In this document: piece after piece, positions 35,886 to 45,512 of the stretch
Layout: the number at the start of each line of letters is the position of its first letter
How positions within the stretch are numbered: the stretch's first letter is position 1
From: Pseudomonas sp. TCU-HL1
GTDB taxonomy: Bacteria > Pseudomonadota > Gammaproteobacteria > Pseudomonadales > Pseudomonadaceae
Reading direction: 5' to 3'
DNA: 64,000 nt
NCBI RefSeq assembly: GCF_001708505.1
Contig: NZ_CP015992.1
Span: 5,704,001-5,768,000 of the forward strand
The notes under the pieces: model-generated
What the model was told of the DNA's origin: nothing
Databases searched by the model: none
What the model saw: the letters and a program-made list of their open reading frames with translations, nothing else
Translations under genes and position numbers: made by a program

Positions 35886-35931
35886 GGCAGTGTCCAACGA
35901 AAAAGTGCGGGCATTTTCGCAAAGCCCGATG

Positions 35932-35961
35932 CAAAAGGCACGGCGAGTGCCGTGCCTTTTG
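35932..35961 (-). terminator. terminator of gltBD
   Basis: CAAAAGGCACGGC (35932-35944) pairs perfectly with GCCGTGCCTTTTG (35949-35961) around GAGT, a 13-bp stem. The minus-strand product ends in CCTTTTGC. It lies 50 bases past the gltD stop and just upstream of hemE. Confidence 0.88.
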
Positions 35962-36010
35962 TCCATCGCGACGAAATGCCGCGAACTTCAAGCCATCCAG
36001 GCAGCGCAGC

Positions 36011-37429
36011 TTAGACGCCGAGGTAGTCGAGGATGCCTTCGGCGGCGGTCCTCCCCTCGAAGATCGCCGTCACCACCAGGTCGGAACCACGGACCATATC
36101 GCCGCCGGCAAAGACCTTCGGGTTGCTGGTCTGGTGCTTGAACTGCGACTGCGCGGGGGCGACCACGCGGCCCTGGTTGTCAATGCTGATTTCGAACTGC
36201 TCGAACCAAGGCGCCGGACTCGGGCGAAAACCGAAGGCGATCAGCACGGCCTCGGCCGGGATGATCTCCTCGGAGCCTGGGATCGGCTCGGGGCTGCGAC
36301 GGCCACGGGCATCCGGCTCGCCGAGACGGGTCTCGACCACCTTCACGCCTTCCACCTTGTCTTCGCCGACGATGGCGATGGGCTGGCGGTTGAAGAGGAA
36401 TTTCACGCCCTCTTCCTTGGCGTTCTTCACCTCTTTGCGCGAGCCCGGCATGTTCTCTTCGTCACGGCGATAGGCACAGGTCACGGCCTTGGCGCCCTGG
36501 CGAATGGAGGTGCGGTTGCAGTCCATCGCGGTGTCACCACCGCCGAGAACCACGACGCGCTTGCCCTTCATATCGACGAAGTCCTCGGGGGACTTCTCGA
36601 AGCCGAGGTTGCGGTTGACGTTGGCGATCAGGAAGTCCAGTGCGTCGTGCACACCCGGCAGGTCCTCGCCCGGGAAACCGCCCTTCATGTAGGTGTAGGT
36701 GCCCATGCCCATGAAGACTGCATCGAACTCCTCGAGCAGCTGCTCCATGGTCACGTCCGTGCCCACGTCAGTGTTCAGGCGGAACTCGATGCCCATGCCG
36801 GTGAAGACTTCGCGGCGACGGCTCAGTACCTGCTTCTCGAGCTTGAACTCGGGGATACCGAAGGTCAGCAGACCGCCGATTTCCGGGTTCTTGTCGAAGA
36901 CCACCGGGGTCACGCCGTTGCGCACCAAGACATCGGCGCAGCCCAGGCCCGCCGGGCCGGCACCGATCACGGCGACGCGCTTGCCGGTGGGCTTGACCCT
37001 GGACATGTCAGGACGCCAGCCCATGGCGAACGCGGTGTCGGTGATGTACTTCTCCACCGAGCCGATGGTCACGGCACCGAAGCCATCGTTCAGGGTGCAG
37101 GCGCCTTCGCAAAGGCGATCCTGCGGGCATACGCGACCGCAGACCTCCGGCAGGGTGTTGGTCTGGTGCGACAGTTCGGCGGCAGCCAGGATGTTGCCTT
37201 CCGAGACCAGCTTCAGCCAGTTCGGAATGAAGTTGTGCACCGGGCACTTCCACTCGCAATACGGGTTACCGCAGCCGAGGCAGCGGTGAGCCTGGTCAGC
37301 CGCTTGCTGCGGCTTGAACAGGTCATAGATCTCGACGAATTCCTTCTTGCGCTGGCGCAGCAGTTTCTTCTTCGGATCCTTGCGCCCGACCTCGATGAAC
37401 TGGAAGTCGTTGTTCAGACGTTCAGTCAT
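36011..37429 (-). CDS. gltD: glutamate synthase (NADPH) small chain
   Basis: 472 residues. Supplies electrons from NADPH through FAD and iron-sulfur clusters to the large chain for glutamate formation. The N-terminal 4Fe-4S cysteines are C50, C53, C58 and C62 in CLGCGNPYCEWKCP, with further Cys in GRVCPQDRLCEGAC. FAD-binding VAVIGAGPAGLGCA (about 150) and NAD(P)-binding VVVLGGGDTAMDC (about 292) follow. FAGGDMVRGSDLV near the C-terminus completes the flavoprotein signature. It begins 36 bases after gltB and shares its transcript. Confidence 0.97.
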   Translation of the reverse strand: MTERLNNDFQFIEVGRKDPKKKLLRQRKKEFVEIYDLFKPQQAADQAHRCLGCGNPYCEWKCPVHNFIPNWLKLVSEGNILAAAELSHQTNTLPEVCGRVCPQDRLCEGACTLNDGFGAVTIGSVEKYITDTAFAMGWRPDMSRVKPTGKRVAVIGAGPAGLGCADVLVRNGVTPVVFDKNPEIGGLLTFGIPEFKLEKQVLSRRREVFTGMGIEFRLNTDVGTDVTMEQLLEEFDAVFMGMGTYTYMKGGFPGEDLPGVHDALDFLIANVNRNLGFEKSPEDFVDMKGKRVVVLGGGDTAMDCNRTSIRQGAKAVTCAYRRDEENMPGSRKEVKNAKEEGVKFLFNRQPIAIVGEDKVEGVKVVETRLGEPDARGRRSPEPIPGSEEIIPAEAVLIAFGFRPSPAPWFEQFEISIDNQGRVVAPAQSQFKHQTSNPKVFAGGDMVRGSDLVVTAIFEGRTAAEGILDYLGV

Positions 37430-37465
37430 TAAAAAAACCTCATCAAACCACTTCAGGCGCTGTTG

Positions 37466-40400
37466 TTATTGCGGATTGGCACGGGTGCTGGAGAGCAGCG
37501 AAGCGAGGCTCGCGGCCTTCGGCTTGACCAGCCAGAACTTGCGCAGGTAATCGTCCAGGTTTTCCAGCAGGTGGGCACCCCAGTCGCTGGAAGTCTCCTT
37601 CACGTATTCAACCAGCACGCTGTGCAGGTGGCTACGGTAGGCCTCCATGGACTCGTTGCTGATGCGCTGAATCTCTACCAGTTCGTGGTTGACCCGGTCG
37701 ACGAAGCTGTTGTCCCGGTCGAGCACATAGGCGAAGCCGCCGGTCATGCCGGAACCGAAGTTGTAGCCGGTCTTGCCGAGAACGCAGACGAAACCGCCGG
37801 TCATGTACTCGCAGCAGTGGTCGCCAGTGCCTTCCACCACGGTATGGGCGCCGGAGTTACGCACTGCGAAACGCTCGCCTGCGGTACCCGCAGCGAACAG
37901 CTTGCCGCCGGTGGCACCGTAGAGGCAGGTGTTGCCGACGATGGCCGACTCCTGGCTCTTGAACGGGCTGCCCTTGGGCGGGGTGATGACCACTTTGCCG
38001 CCGGTCATGCCCTTGCCCACGTAGTCGTTGGCATCACCTTCAAGGTACAGGTTCAGGCCACCGGCGTTCCACACGCCGAAACTCTGGCCGGCAGTGCCGC
38101 GGAAGCGGAAGGTCACCGGGGTGTCTTTCATGCCCTGGTTACCGTGGCGACGAGCGATTTCACCGGAGATCCGCGCACCAATGGAACGGTCGCAGTTGCA
38201 GATCTCCAGGTCGTAGACGCCGCCGGTCTTGCCTTCGACAGCCGCCTTGGAGATGTCCCACATCTTCTCGGCCAGCAGGCCCGGATCGAAGGGCGGGTTC
38301 TTCTCCACCTCGCAGAACTGCGGCTTTTCGGCCGGAATGTGGTCGCTGCCCAGCAGCGGGCTGAGGTCCAGGTAACCCTGTTTCTCGGTGTCGCCCGGCA
38401 GCATTTCCAGCAGGTCGGTACGGCCGATCAGCTCGCTCAGGCTGCGCACGCCCAGCCTGGCCAGCCACTCACGGGTTTCTTCGGCGATGTAGGTGAAGAA
38501 GTTCATCACCATTTCGACGGTGCCGATGAAGTGATCCTTGCGCAGCTTGTCGTTCTGGGTAGCGACGCCGGTGGCACAGTTGTTCAGGTGGCAGATGCGC
38601 AGGTACTTGCAACCCAGGGCGATCATCGGTGCAGTGCCGAAGCCGAAGCTTTCGGCGCCGAGGATGGCCGCCTTGATCACGTCAAGGCCGGTCTTCAGGC
38701 CGCCGTCGGTCTGCACCCGTACCTTGCCGCGCAGGTCGTTGCCGCGCAGGGTCTGGTGAGTTTCAGCCAGGCCCAGCTCCCACGGGCTGCCGGCGTACTT
38801 GATGGAGGTCAGCGGGGATGCGCCGGTACCGCCGTCGTAGCCGGAGATGGTGATCAGGTCAGCATAGGCCTTGGCCACGCCAGCGGCGATGGTGCCGACG
38901 CCGGCTTCAGCCACCAGCTTCACCGAGACCAGCGCCTGCGGGTTGACCTGCTTGAGGTCATAGATCAGTTGGGCAAGGTCTTCGATGGAGTAGATGTCGT
39001 GGTGCGGCGGCGGCGAAATCAGGGTCACACCGGGCACTGCGTAGCGCAGACGGGCGATCAGGCCGTTGACCTTGCCACCGGGCAGCTGGCCGCCTTCACC
39101 GGGCTTGGCGCCCTGGGCAACCTTGATCTGCAGCACTTCGGCGTTGACCAGATACTCCGGGGTAACGCCGAAGCGGCCGGTCGCCACCTGCTTGATCTTG
39201 GAGCTCTTCACCGTGCCATAGCGCGCCGGGTCTTCGCCACCCTCACCGGAGTTAGAGCGGCCGCCCAGGCGGTTCATGGCCTCGGCCAGGGCTTCGTGGG
39301 CCTCGGGAGACAGTGCACCCAGGGAGATACCCGCAGCGTCGAAGCGCTTGAAGATGGACTCCAGCGGCTCGATCTCATCCAGCGGCAGCGGCTGGTCGAG
39401 GGTCTTGACCTTGAGCAGGTCGCGCAGCATCGACACCGGACGGTTGTCCACCAGTGCGGTGTATTCCTTGAACTTCTCGTAGTTGCCCTGCTGCACGGCG
39501 GCTTGCAAGGTGTTCACCACGTCCGGGTTGTAGGCGTGGTACTCGCCGCCGTAGACGAACTTCAGCAGGCCGCCTTGCTGGATGGCCTTGCGATTGTTCC
39601 AGGCCTCGAAGGCCAGCAGCTTCTGCTCGGACTCGATGTCGACGAAGCGCGCGCCCTTGATGCGGCTGGCAACGCCACGGAAGCTGAGGTCCACCACTTC
39701 CTCGGAGAGGCCCACGGCTTCGAACAGCTGGGCGCCACGGTAGGAGGCGATGGTGGAGATGCCCATCTTCGACAGGATCTTCAGCAGGCCCTTGGAGATG
39801 CCTTTGCGGTAGTGCTTGAAGACCTCGTACAGGTCGCCCAGCACTTCGCCGGTGCGGATCAGGTCAGCCAGCACTTCATAGGCGAGGAACGGGTAGACGG
39901 CGGACGCGCCGAAGCCCACCAGCACGGCGAAATGGTGCGGGTCGCGGGCGGTGGCGGTCTCGACCAGGATGTTGCAGTCGCAACGCAGGCCTTTCTCCAC
40001 CAGGCGATGGTGCACGGCACCAACAGCCAGGGAGGCGTGGGCCGGCAGCTTGCCGGGGGCGATGTGGCGGTCGGTCAGCACCAGCAGGGACTTGCCGGAA
40101 CGCACGGCTTCTTCGGCCTGGTCGGCGAAGTTGCGCACGGCCGCTTCGAGACCGAGGCTCTCGTCGTAGTTCAGGTCGATGATCTGCCGCTCGAAGCCCG
40201 GACGATCCAGGCTCATCAGCGCGCTCCACTTGGCCGGGGAGATCACCGGGCTGCTGAGGATCACACGGGTGGCGTGGTCAGGCGACTCGCTGAAGATGTT
40301 GCGCTCGGCACCGAGGCAGATCTCCAGGGACATGACGATGGCTTCACGCAGCGGGTCGATCGGCGGGTTGGTGACCTGCGCGAACTGCTGGCGGAAATAG

Positions 40401-41911
40401 TCGAACGGCGAACGCACACGTCGGGACAGCACGGCCATGGGCGTGTCGTCACCCATCGAGCCGACCGCTTCCTGGCCTTGTTCGGCCAGCGGGCGCAGCA
40501 CTTGGTCACGTTCTTCGAAAGTGACCTGGAACATCTTCATGTACTGCTTGAGCTGGTCGCTGTCGTAGCTGGCCACACCGTGGTCGTCATCGAGCTTGGC
40601 CTGGATGCGCACGGCGCTCTGGCGCAGCCACTGCTTGTAGGGGTGGCGCGACTTCAGGCGGTTGTCGATGTCTGCGGTGTTGAGGACCTGGCCGGTTTCG
40701 GTGTCCACCGCGAGGATCTGGCCCGGGCCGACACGGCCCTTGGCGAGCACGTCTTCCGGCTTGTAGTCCCACACACCGATTTCCGAGGCGAGGGTGATGT
40801 AGCCGTTCTTGGTGGTGACCCAGCGGGCCGGACGCAGGCCGTTACGGTCGAGCAGGCAGACGGCGTAGCGGCCATCGGTGAGCACGACGCCGGCAGGGCC
40901 GTCCCAGGGCTCCATGTGCATGGAGTTGTATTCGTAGAAGGCACGCAGGTCGGCATCCATGGTTTCCATGTTCTGCCAGGCCGGCGGGATGATCATGCGC
41001 ACGCCACGGAACAGGTCAATGCCGCCGGTGACCATCAGCTCGAGCATGTTGTCCATGCTGGAGGAGTCGGAGCCCACGCGGTTGACCAGCGGGCCCAGTT
41101 CGTCGATATCGGGCAACTGTTCGTTGGCGAACTTGGTGCGACGGGCCACCGCCCAGTTGCGGTTGCCGGTGATGGTGTTGATTTCGCCGTTGTGGGCGAG
41201 GAAGCGGAAGGGCTGCGCCAGCGGCCACTTCGGCAGGGTGTTGGTGGAGAAACGCTGGTGGAAGACGCAGATGGCGGTCTGCAGGCGTTCGTCACCCAGG
41301 TCCGGGTAGAACTGCTGCAGGTCGGCCGGCATCATCAGGCCTTTGTAGATGATGGTCTTGTTGGAGAAGCTGCAGATGTAGTGGTCGGCGTCCGCGGCAT
41401 TGGCCACGGAGGAGCGGCGACGGGCACTGAACAGCTTGACTGCCATTTCCTGGTCGTTCAGGCCTTCACCGCCGATGAACACCTGCTCGATCTGCGGCAG
41501 GCGCTCCAGCGCCAGGCGGCCGAGGACACTGGTGTCCACCGGGACTTTGCGCCAGCCAACCAGTTGCAGGCCGGCGGCCAGGATCTCGCGATTCATGTTC
41601 TCGCGAGCCGCTTCGGCGCGGACCGGGTCCTGGTTGAAGAAGACCATGCCGACTGCGTACTGGGCAGGCAGCTCGACCGCGAAGGTTTCCTTGGCAATGG
41701 CACGCAGGAAAAGGTCGGGCTTCTGGATCAACAGACCACAACCGTCGCCGGTCTTGCCGTCGGCGTTGATGCCGCCGCGGTGCGTCATGCAGGTCAGGGC
41801 TTCGATGGCGGTTTTCAGAAGATGGTGGCTCGCCTCGCCCTGCATATGGGCGATCAAGCCAAAACCGCAGTTATCCTTGAATTCATCAGGATGGTACAGA
41901 CCTGCTTTCAT
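37466..41911 (-). CDS. gltB: glutamate synthase (NADPH) large chain
   Basis: 1481 residues from ATG 41911 (MKAGLYHPDEFKDNCGFGL). Open frame upstream adds 47 codons, but this start matches the family and puts the nucleophilic Cys (C15, exposed after propeptide removal) near the N-terminus. Domains: class II glutamine amidotransferase (15-430), central domain, FMN-binding synthase domain with GEGGEDPARY and SVKLVAEAGVGTIAAGVAKA, the 3Fe-4S cysteines in CKYLRICHLNNCATG, and a C-terminal beta-helix (GXXG repeats). Converts glutamine plus 2-oxoglutarate to two glutamates. Operon gltB-gltD, with a sigma70-like promoter at 42026-42054. Confidence 0.97.
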   Translation of the reverse strand: MKAGLYHPDEFKDNCGFGLIAHMQGEASHHLLKTAIEALTCMTHRGGINADGKTGDGCGLLIQKPDLFLRAIAKETFAVELPAQYAVGMVFFNQDPVRAEAARENMNREILAAGLQLVGWRKVPVDTSVLGRLALERLPQIEQVFIGGEGLNDQEMAVKLFSARRRSSVANAADADHYICSFSNKTIIYKGLMMPADLQQFYPDLGDERLQTAICVFHQRFSTNTLPKWPLAQPFRFLAHNGEINTITGNRNWAVARRTKFANEQLPDIDELGPLVNRVGSDSSSMDNMLELMVTGGIDLFRGVRMIIPPAWQNMETMDADLRAFYEYNSMHMEPWDGPAGVVLTDGRYAVCLLDRNGLRPARWVTTKNGYITLASEIGVWDYKPEDVLAKGRVGPGQILAVDTETGQVLNTADIDNRLKSRHPYKQWLRQSAVRIQAKLDDDHGVASYDSDQLKQYMKMFQVTFEERDQVLRPLAEQGQEAVGSMGDDTPMAVLSRRVRSPFDYFRQQFAQVTNPPIDPLREAIVMSLEICLGAERNIFSESPDHATRVILSSPVISPAKWSALMSLDRPGFERQIIDLNYDESLGLEAAVRNFADQAEEAVRSGKSLLVLTDRHIAPGKLPAHASLAVGAVHHRLVEKGLRCDCNILVETATARDPHHFAVLVGFGASAVYPFLAYEVLADLIRTGEVLGDLYEVFKHYRKGISKGLLKILSKMGISTIASYRGAQLFEAVGLSEEVVDLSFRGVASRIKGARFVDIESEQKLLAFEAWNNRKAIQQGGLLKFVYGGEYHAYNPDVVNTLQAAVQQGNYEKFKEYTALVDNRPVSMLRDLLKVKTLDQPLPLDEIEPLESIFKRFDAAGISLGALSPEAHEALAEAMNRLGGRSNSGEGGEDPARYGTVKSSKIKQVATGRFGVTPEYLVNAEVLQIKVAQGAKPGEGGQLPGGKVNGLIARLRYAVPGVTLISPPPHHDIYSIEDLAQLIYDLKQVNPQALVSVKLVAEAGVGTIAAGVAKAYADLITISGYDGGTGASPLTSIKYAGSPWELGLAETHQTLRGNDLRGKVRVQTDGGLKTGLDVIKAAILGAESFGFGTAPMIALGCKYLRICHLNNCATGVATQNDKLRKDHFIGTVEMVMNFFTYIAEETREWLARLGVRSLSELIGRTDLLEMLPGDTEKQGYLDLSPLLGSDHIPAEKPQFCEVEKNPPFDPGLLAEKMWDISKAAVEGKTGGVYDLEICNCDRSIGARISGEIARRHGNQGMKDTPVTFRFRGTAGQSFGVWNAGGLNLYLEGDANDYVGKGMTGGKVVITPPKGSPFKSQESAIVGNTCLYGATGGKLFAAGTAGERFAVRNSGAHTVVEGTGDHCCEYMTGGFVCVLGKTGYNFGSGMTGGFAYVLDRDNSFVDRVNHELVEIQRISNESMEAYRSHLHSVLVEYVKETSSDWGAHLLENLDDYLRKFWLVKPKAASLASLLSSTRANPQ

Positions 41912-42025
41912 AGAGGAACTCTCACCAGGGTTGCCTTCAGAAAAAGGCAGAATTGCTTTGTAATTCAACTCCTTACCATACGCGCCGGACTTGATGCCAG
42001 CTTTTGCGTAGGGCAAAGGGAGGTC

Positions 42026-42054
42026 ATTGTACATAGCCCCTTGGTCGACCACAA
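42026..42054 (-). promoter_or_regulatory. sigma70-like promoter for gltBD
   Basis: On the minus strand, TTGTGG (complement of 42049-42054), a 17-base spacer and TACAAT (complement of 42026-42031). Transcription would start near 42019, about 108 bases before the gltB ATG. Confidence 0.55.
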
Positions 42055-42104
42055 ATCTTAGCGGCCAACTAGTGAAAGTCGATGTCGCAAAAATGAATGA
42101 ATGA

Positions 42105-42134
42105 ACCAGGAGGTCGTGCTAGCGACCGCCTGGT
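42105..42134 (-). terminator. terminator after the damX-like gene
   Basis: ACCAGG-A-GGTCG (42105-42116) pairs with CGACC-G-CCTGG-T (42123-42134) with one internal mismatch and a 6-base loop. On the minus strand the stem is followed by TTCATTCATTCATTTTTG. It closes the pil-aro-damX array before the gltB promoter. Confidence 0.7.
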
Positions 42135-42164
42135 CAGAAGGCGGGGGATCAGGCTCGCGAAGAA

Positions 42165-43823
42165 CTAGCGAGCCATCTCCTGCTGAATGCTGGCGAAGGT
42201 CTTGGGCCAGGGTTTGCCAGCCTGGACCTTGGCCGGCAAGGCCTTGATCGCGGCCTGTGCGGCGGCACGATTGGCAAAGCTGCCGTAGGTCACCACATAG
42301 AGTGCCTTGCCCTGGTGCTGCTTCTTGAAGTAGCGGTACTGGCCGCCGTTCTGCTGCACGAAGGACTTGGCGCTGCTCTCCGAGCTCGTACCAAGCACCT
42401 GCAGGGCAAAGTGGCTGCTTGCCTGGCTTCGGTACCAGCCGTTACCCGCCGCACCGCCGGTAGCGGCGGCAGGCGCTGGTGCAGGCTTCTCGGCCGGTTT
42501 GGCTACAGCCTGAGCCGGGACTGGGGCTGGGGCTGGGGCTGGGGCAGGCTTGGTAACCGGCGCTGCAGTCGGAGCCGGAACAGCCGGCTTAGGTGCAGCT
42601 ACCGGCGTAGCTGGCGCAGCAGCAATGGGCTGCACAGGTGCAGGCAGCGGCTTCGCCGAAGCAATGGGCTCGACGGGCGCGGTAGGCGCCGGGCCGGCCT
42701 GTACACCTTGCGGCGGTGCGGTACTGGTTACGGTAGGCGGCACTGCTGCGCCACCTTCAGGTGCAGGGCCATCTTCCGGCTCACCCTGACCCGCCGCTTG
42801 AGCCAGGGGCTCACGGATCACTGGCTGAGCCTCACCGACCAGGGGCAACGGCAGCGGCTGGGAAGACCCCGCAAACTCGACAGCAGGCGAGCCCGAGTCA
42901 CCCTGACCGGGCGCCTGGGCCTGGTCCAGCGGCAACTGCGCCGCCGTGGGGGCAGCCTCACCGGCGCTGTCGTTGCGCCCCTGCATCATCCAGGCCGCGA
43001 CAACACCGACCCCGACCACAGCCAGCGCCAGCAAGTGTTTCCTGGGCAGACTGAAGCCCGCAGTCGCCTTCCGGATGGAGCCGCGCTGGGCAAGCATGGT
43101 TTCGATCAGAAGGTCGCGAGTCACCTGGTTGATCGACCCCGGCCAACCACCGGACTGTAGGTAGATATCTTCCACCTGCTCGTCGCTCAGCAGCTCAACG
43201 CCACGCCCTGCCCCTTCGAGGCGCTGGGCGAGATACTCGCGCGTCTCTTCCTGGCTATAGGGCTGCAGTTCGATGACATGGAAGCGTTCCTCACCTTCCA
43301 CCAACGCGTCCAAGCGCGCCAGCAGGGAGTCCTCACCAAACAGGAACACATGGGCGCGCGCCTCGACATTGCCTTCGGCCAGGGCCAGCAGGCTGCCGAG
43401 CGATGCATCATCCAGTTCCTCGGCATCGTCCACCAGGAGGTAAACCTCCTGGCCAGTCAGCGCCAACTGGGCAACCTGAGCGAGGATGGAGCGCACATCC
43501 GCCTGGGTAATATTCAACCCCTGGGCGATCTGACGCAGCAAACCGCCCGCCTCGACCGAGGCACGCGCGGAAACCACCAGACTCTGCACGGACTGCTTGT
43601 TGGTACTGGCCACCAGCGCCTGGCGCAGCAGGGTCTTGCCACTGCCGTGCGGGCCACTCACCACCAGCATCAGCTGGCTGTAACGTGCCAGGTGATGCAG
43701 CTGGCCGAGCACGGGCTTGCGCTGGGCCGGGAAGAACTTGAAGCCAGGAACCCGCGCCGCGAAGGGATCGTGGGTGAACTGGTAGTGACCGAGATAGGCC
43801 TCGTCGGCGTGCAGGCTGCTCAT
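42165..43823 (-). CDS. DamX-like AAA ATPase / SPOR-domain membrane protein
   Basis: 552 residues. N-terminal AAA/ExeA-like ATPase (Walker A GPHGSGKT at 57-64; Walker B VYLLVDDAEE around 127-136), one transmembrane helix (about 263-280, HLLALAVVGVGVVAAWMM), a long Pro/Ala/Gln-rich periplasmic linker (about 290-470), and a C-terminal SPOR domain (about 472-552, SSHFALQVLGTSSESSAKSF) that should bind denuded septal peptidoglycan. Resembles E. coli DamX, which also lies after aroK-aroB, so a cell-division role is likely. The linker codons for Pro-Ala form GGGGCT hexamer repeats on the plus strand. Starts 10 bases after aroB, in one transcript. Confidence 0.88.
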   Translation of the reverse strand: MSSLHADEAYLGHYQFTHDPFAARVPGFKFFPAQRKPVLGQLHHLARYSQLMLVVSGPHGSGKTLLRQALVASTNKQSVQSLVVSARASVEAGGLLRQIAQGLNITQADVRSILAQVAQLALTGQEVYLLVDDAEELDDASLGSLLALAEGNVEARAHVFLFGEDSLLARLDALVEGEERFHVIELQPYSQEETREYLAQRLEGAGRGVELLSDEQVEDIYLQSGGWPGSINQVTRDLLIETMLAQRGSIRKATAGFSLPRKHLLALAVVGVGVVAAWMMQGRNDSAGEAAPTAAQLPLDQAQAPGQGDSGSPAVEFAGSSQPLPLPLVGEAQPVIREPLAQAAGQGEPEDGPAPEGGAAVPPTVTSTAPPQGVQAGPAPTAPVEPIASAKPLPAPVQPIAAAPATPVAAPKPAVPAPTAAPVTKPAPAPAPAPVPAQAVAKPAEKPAPAPAAATGGAAGNGWYRSQASSHFALQVLGTSSESSAKSFVQQNGGQYRYFKKQHQGKALYVVTYGSFANRAAAQAAIKALPAKVQAGKPWPKTFASIQQEMAR

Positions 43824-43832
43824 GGGAATCCT

Positions 43833-44936
43833 TTAGTCTCCAAGCTGGTCGGCCAGGGCGCGATAGTCAGTGGCCAGCGTAGCCTCCAGCACTTCACGCG
43901 AATATTCGGCAGTCACGGCGGCCTCCCCGATCCGGCGCAACAGCACCAGACGCAATTGGCCATCGAGCACCTTCTTGTCTACGGCCATGTGCTGGAGGAA
44001 TTGCTCCGGCGTCATGTCCGTTGGCGGCACGACCGGCAAGCCGGCGTTGCGCAGCAGGCGGATTGCCGCATCGCGCTCATCCAGGGAAATCCAGCCCAGG
44101 CGAGTGGACATCTCCAGCGCCATGACGGTCCCCGCCGAGACCGCCTCGCCATGCAGCCAGACACCGTAGCCCATCTGGGTCTCGATGGCATGGCCGAAGG
44201 TGTGCCCCAGATTGAGGATGGCGCGCAGGCCGGACTCGCGCTCATCCACACCGACCACTCGCGCTTTGGCAGCGCAAGAGCGCTCGATGGCTTCGGTCAG
44301 GGCGCCAGCGTCGAGGCCGCGCAGAGCCGGCATCTTCTCGGCCAGCCAGGGCAGGAAGTGCTCATCACAGATCAGCCCGTACTTGATCACTTCAGCCAGA
44401 CCTGCAGACAGCTCGCGCGCCGGCAGAGTAATCAGGCTGTCGGTATCGATGATCACCGCCTTGGGCTGGTAAAAGGCACCCACCATGTTCTTGCCCAGCG
44501 GGTGGTTGATCCCGGTCTTGCCCCCGACCGAAGAGTCCACCTGGGATAACAGGGTCGTAGGCACCTGGATGAAGTCCACGCCACGCTGGTAGCACGCAGC
44601 GGCAAAGCCGGCCATGTCGCCGATGACCCCGCCGCCCAGGGCGATGACTGTCGTGCGGCGATCATGACGCGCACCCAGCAAGGCGTCGAAGATCAGTTGC
44701 AGCGTTTCCCAGTTCTTGCGGGCCTCGCCATCGGGCAGGACGACGGGCAGGACGGAATAGCCCTGCAACGTCTCGGTCAGCCTTTGCAGATAAAGGGGAG
44801 CCACGGTCTCGTTGGTGACGATAGCTACCTGACGGCCGGCGATGTGCGGCGTGAAGAGTTCCGGCCGCGACAGCAACCCGGAACCGATATGAATGGGATA
44901 GCTACGCTCGCCAAGATCGACTTGAAGTGTCCGCAT
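43833..44936 (-). CDS. aroB: 3-dehydroquinate synthase
   Basis: 367 residues. NAD- and metal-dependent enzyme closing DAHP to 3-dehydroquinate, second step of the shikimate pathway. Signatures: ALGGGVIGDMAGFAAACYQRG for NAD binding, PTTLLSQVDSSVGGKTGIN, and zinc ligands in LAEVIKYG (Glu), NLGHTFGHAIE (His) and WLHGEAVSAG (His). It lies between aroK (52 bases upstream) and the DamX-like gene in one transcriptional unit, the same order as in enterics. Confidence 0.97.
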   Translation of the reverse strand: MRTLQVDLGERSYPIHIGSGLLSRPELFTPHIAGRQVAIVTNETVAPLYLQRLTETLQGYSVLPVVLPDGEARKNWETLQLIFDALLGARHDRRTTVIALGGGVIGDMAGFAAACYQRGVDFIQVPTTLLSQVDSSVGGKTGINHPLGKNMVGAFYQPKAVIIDTDSLITLPARELSAGLAEVIKYGLICDEHFLPWLAEKMPALRGLDAGALTEAIERSCAAKARVVGVDERESGLRAILNLGHTFGHAIETQMGYGVWLHGEAVSAGTVMALEMSTRLGWISLDERDAAIRLLRNAGLPVVPPTDMTPEQFLQHMAVDKKVLDGQLRLVLLRRIGEAAVTAEYSREVLEATLATDYRALADQLGD

Positions 44937-44988
44937 GGGGCCCCCGGTATAAAAAAGGGCTAAAGGATAGCGCAGTTCCGCCTGCGCT

Positions 44989-45507
44989 TTAACGGGGCGG
45001 CAATTCCTGCAGGCGCGCCAGTATTTCTTGCACCACCAGGCGCGGCGGCCGTTCGTCGGTTTCGATGATGATGTCGGCGATCTCCCGGTAGAGAGGATCG
45101 CGAATCGCCATCAGGTCGCGCAGGACCTTTCCCGGGTCAGCCGAACGCAACAGCGGCCGATTGCGATCCCGAGCGGTTCGCTCGATCTGCTGCTCGACTG
45201 AGGTATGCAAATAGACGACTCGCCCACCGGAACGCAGGGCCTGGCGATTGGCCGGACGCAGGACTGCGCCCCCGCCGGTCGCCAGGACGACGCCGTCTTG
45301 CTCACAGAGTTCTTCGATCATCGCCTGTTCGCGATCACGAAAACCCTGCTCACCCTCGACGTCGAAGATCCATGGGATATCCGCTCCGGTACGCTGTTCG
45401 ATTTCCTTATCGGAGTCCTTGAAGGGAAGTCGCAGTTCTTTAGCAAGCAAACGCCCGATGGTGCTTTTTCCTGCTCCCATCGGGCCGATCAGAATCAAAT
45501 TTCGCAC
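44989..45507 (-). CDS. aroK: shikimate kinase
   Basis: 172 residues. Phosphorylates shikimate at the 3-OH with ATP. P-loop GPMGAGKS (8-15), the DSD shikimate-binding residues in FKDSDKEIE, GFRDRE, and GGGAVL in the substrate loop. RNRPLLR is the LID region. Its ATG is 5 bases after the pilQ stop, so the pil operon reads directly into aroK-aroB, a link conserved in many gammaproteobacteria. Confidence 0.97.
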   Translation of the reverse strand: MRNLILIGPMGAGKSTIGRLLAKELRLPFKDSDKEIEQRTGADIPWIFDVEGEQGFRDREQAMIEELCEQDGVVLATGGGAVLRPANRQALRSGGRVVYLHTSVEQQIERTARDRNRPLLRSADPGKVLRDLMAIRDPLYREIADIIIETDERPPRLVVQEILARLQELPPR

Positions 45508-45512
45508 CGATA

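Noticed and set aside
37463..42061. Open frame of 1532 codons on the plus strand opposite gltB
   Set aside because: Shadow of gltB in high-GC DNA; the minus-strand protein is a clear glutamate synthase and the antisense product has no recognisable features.
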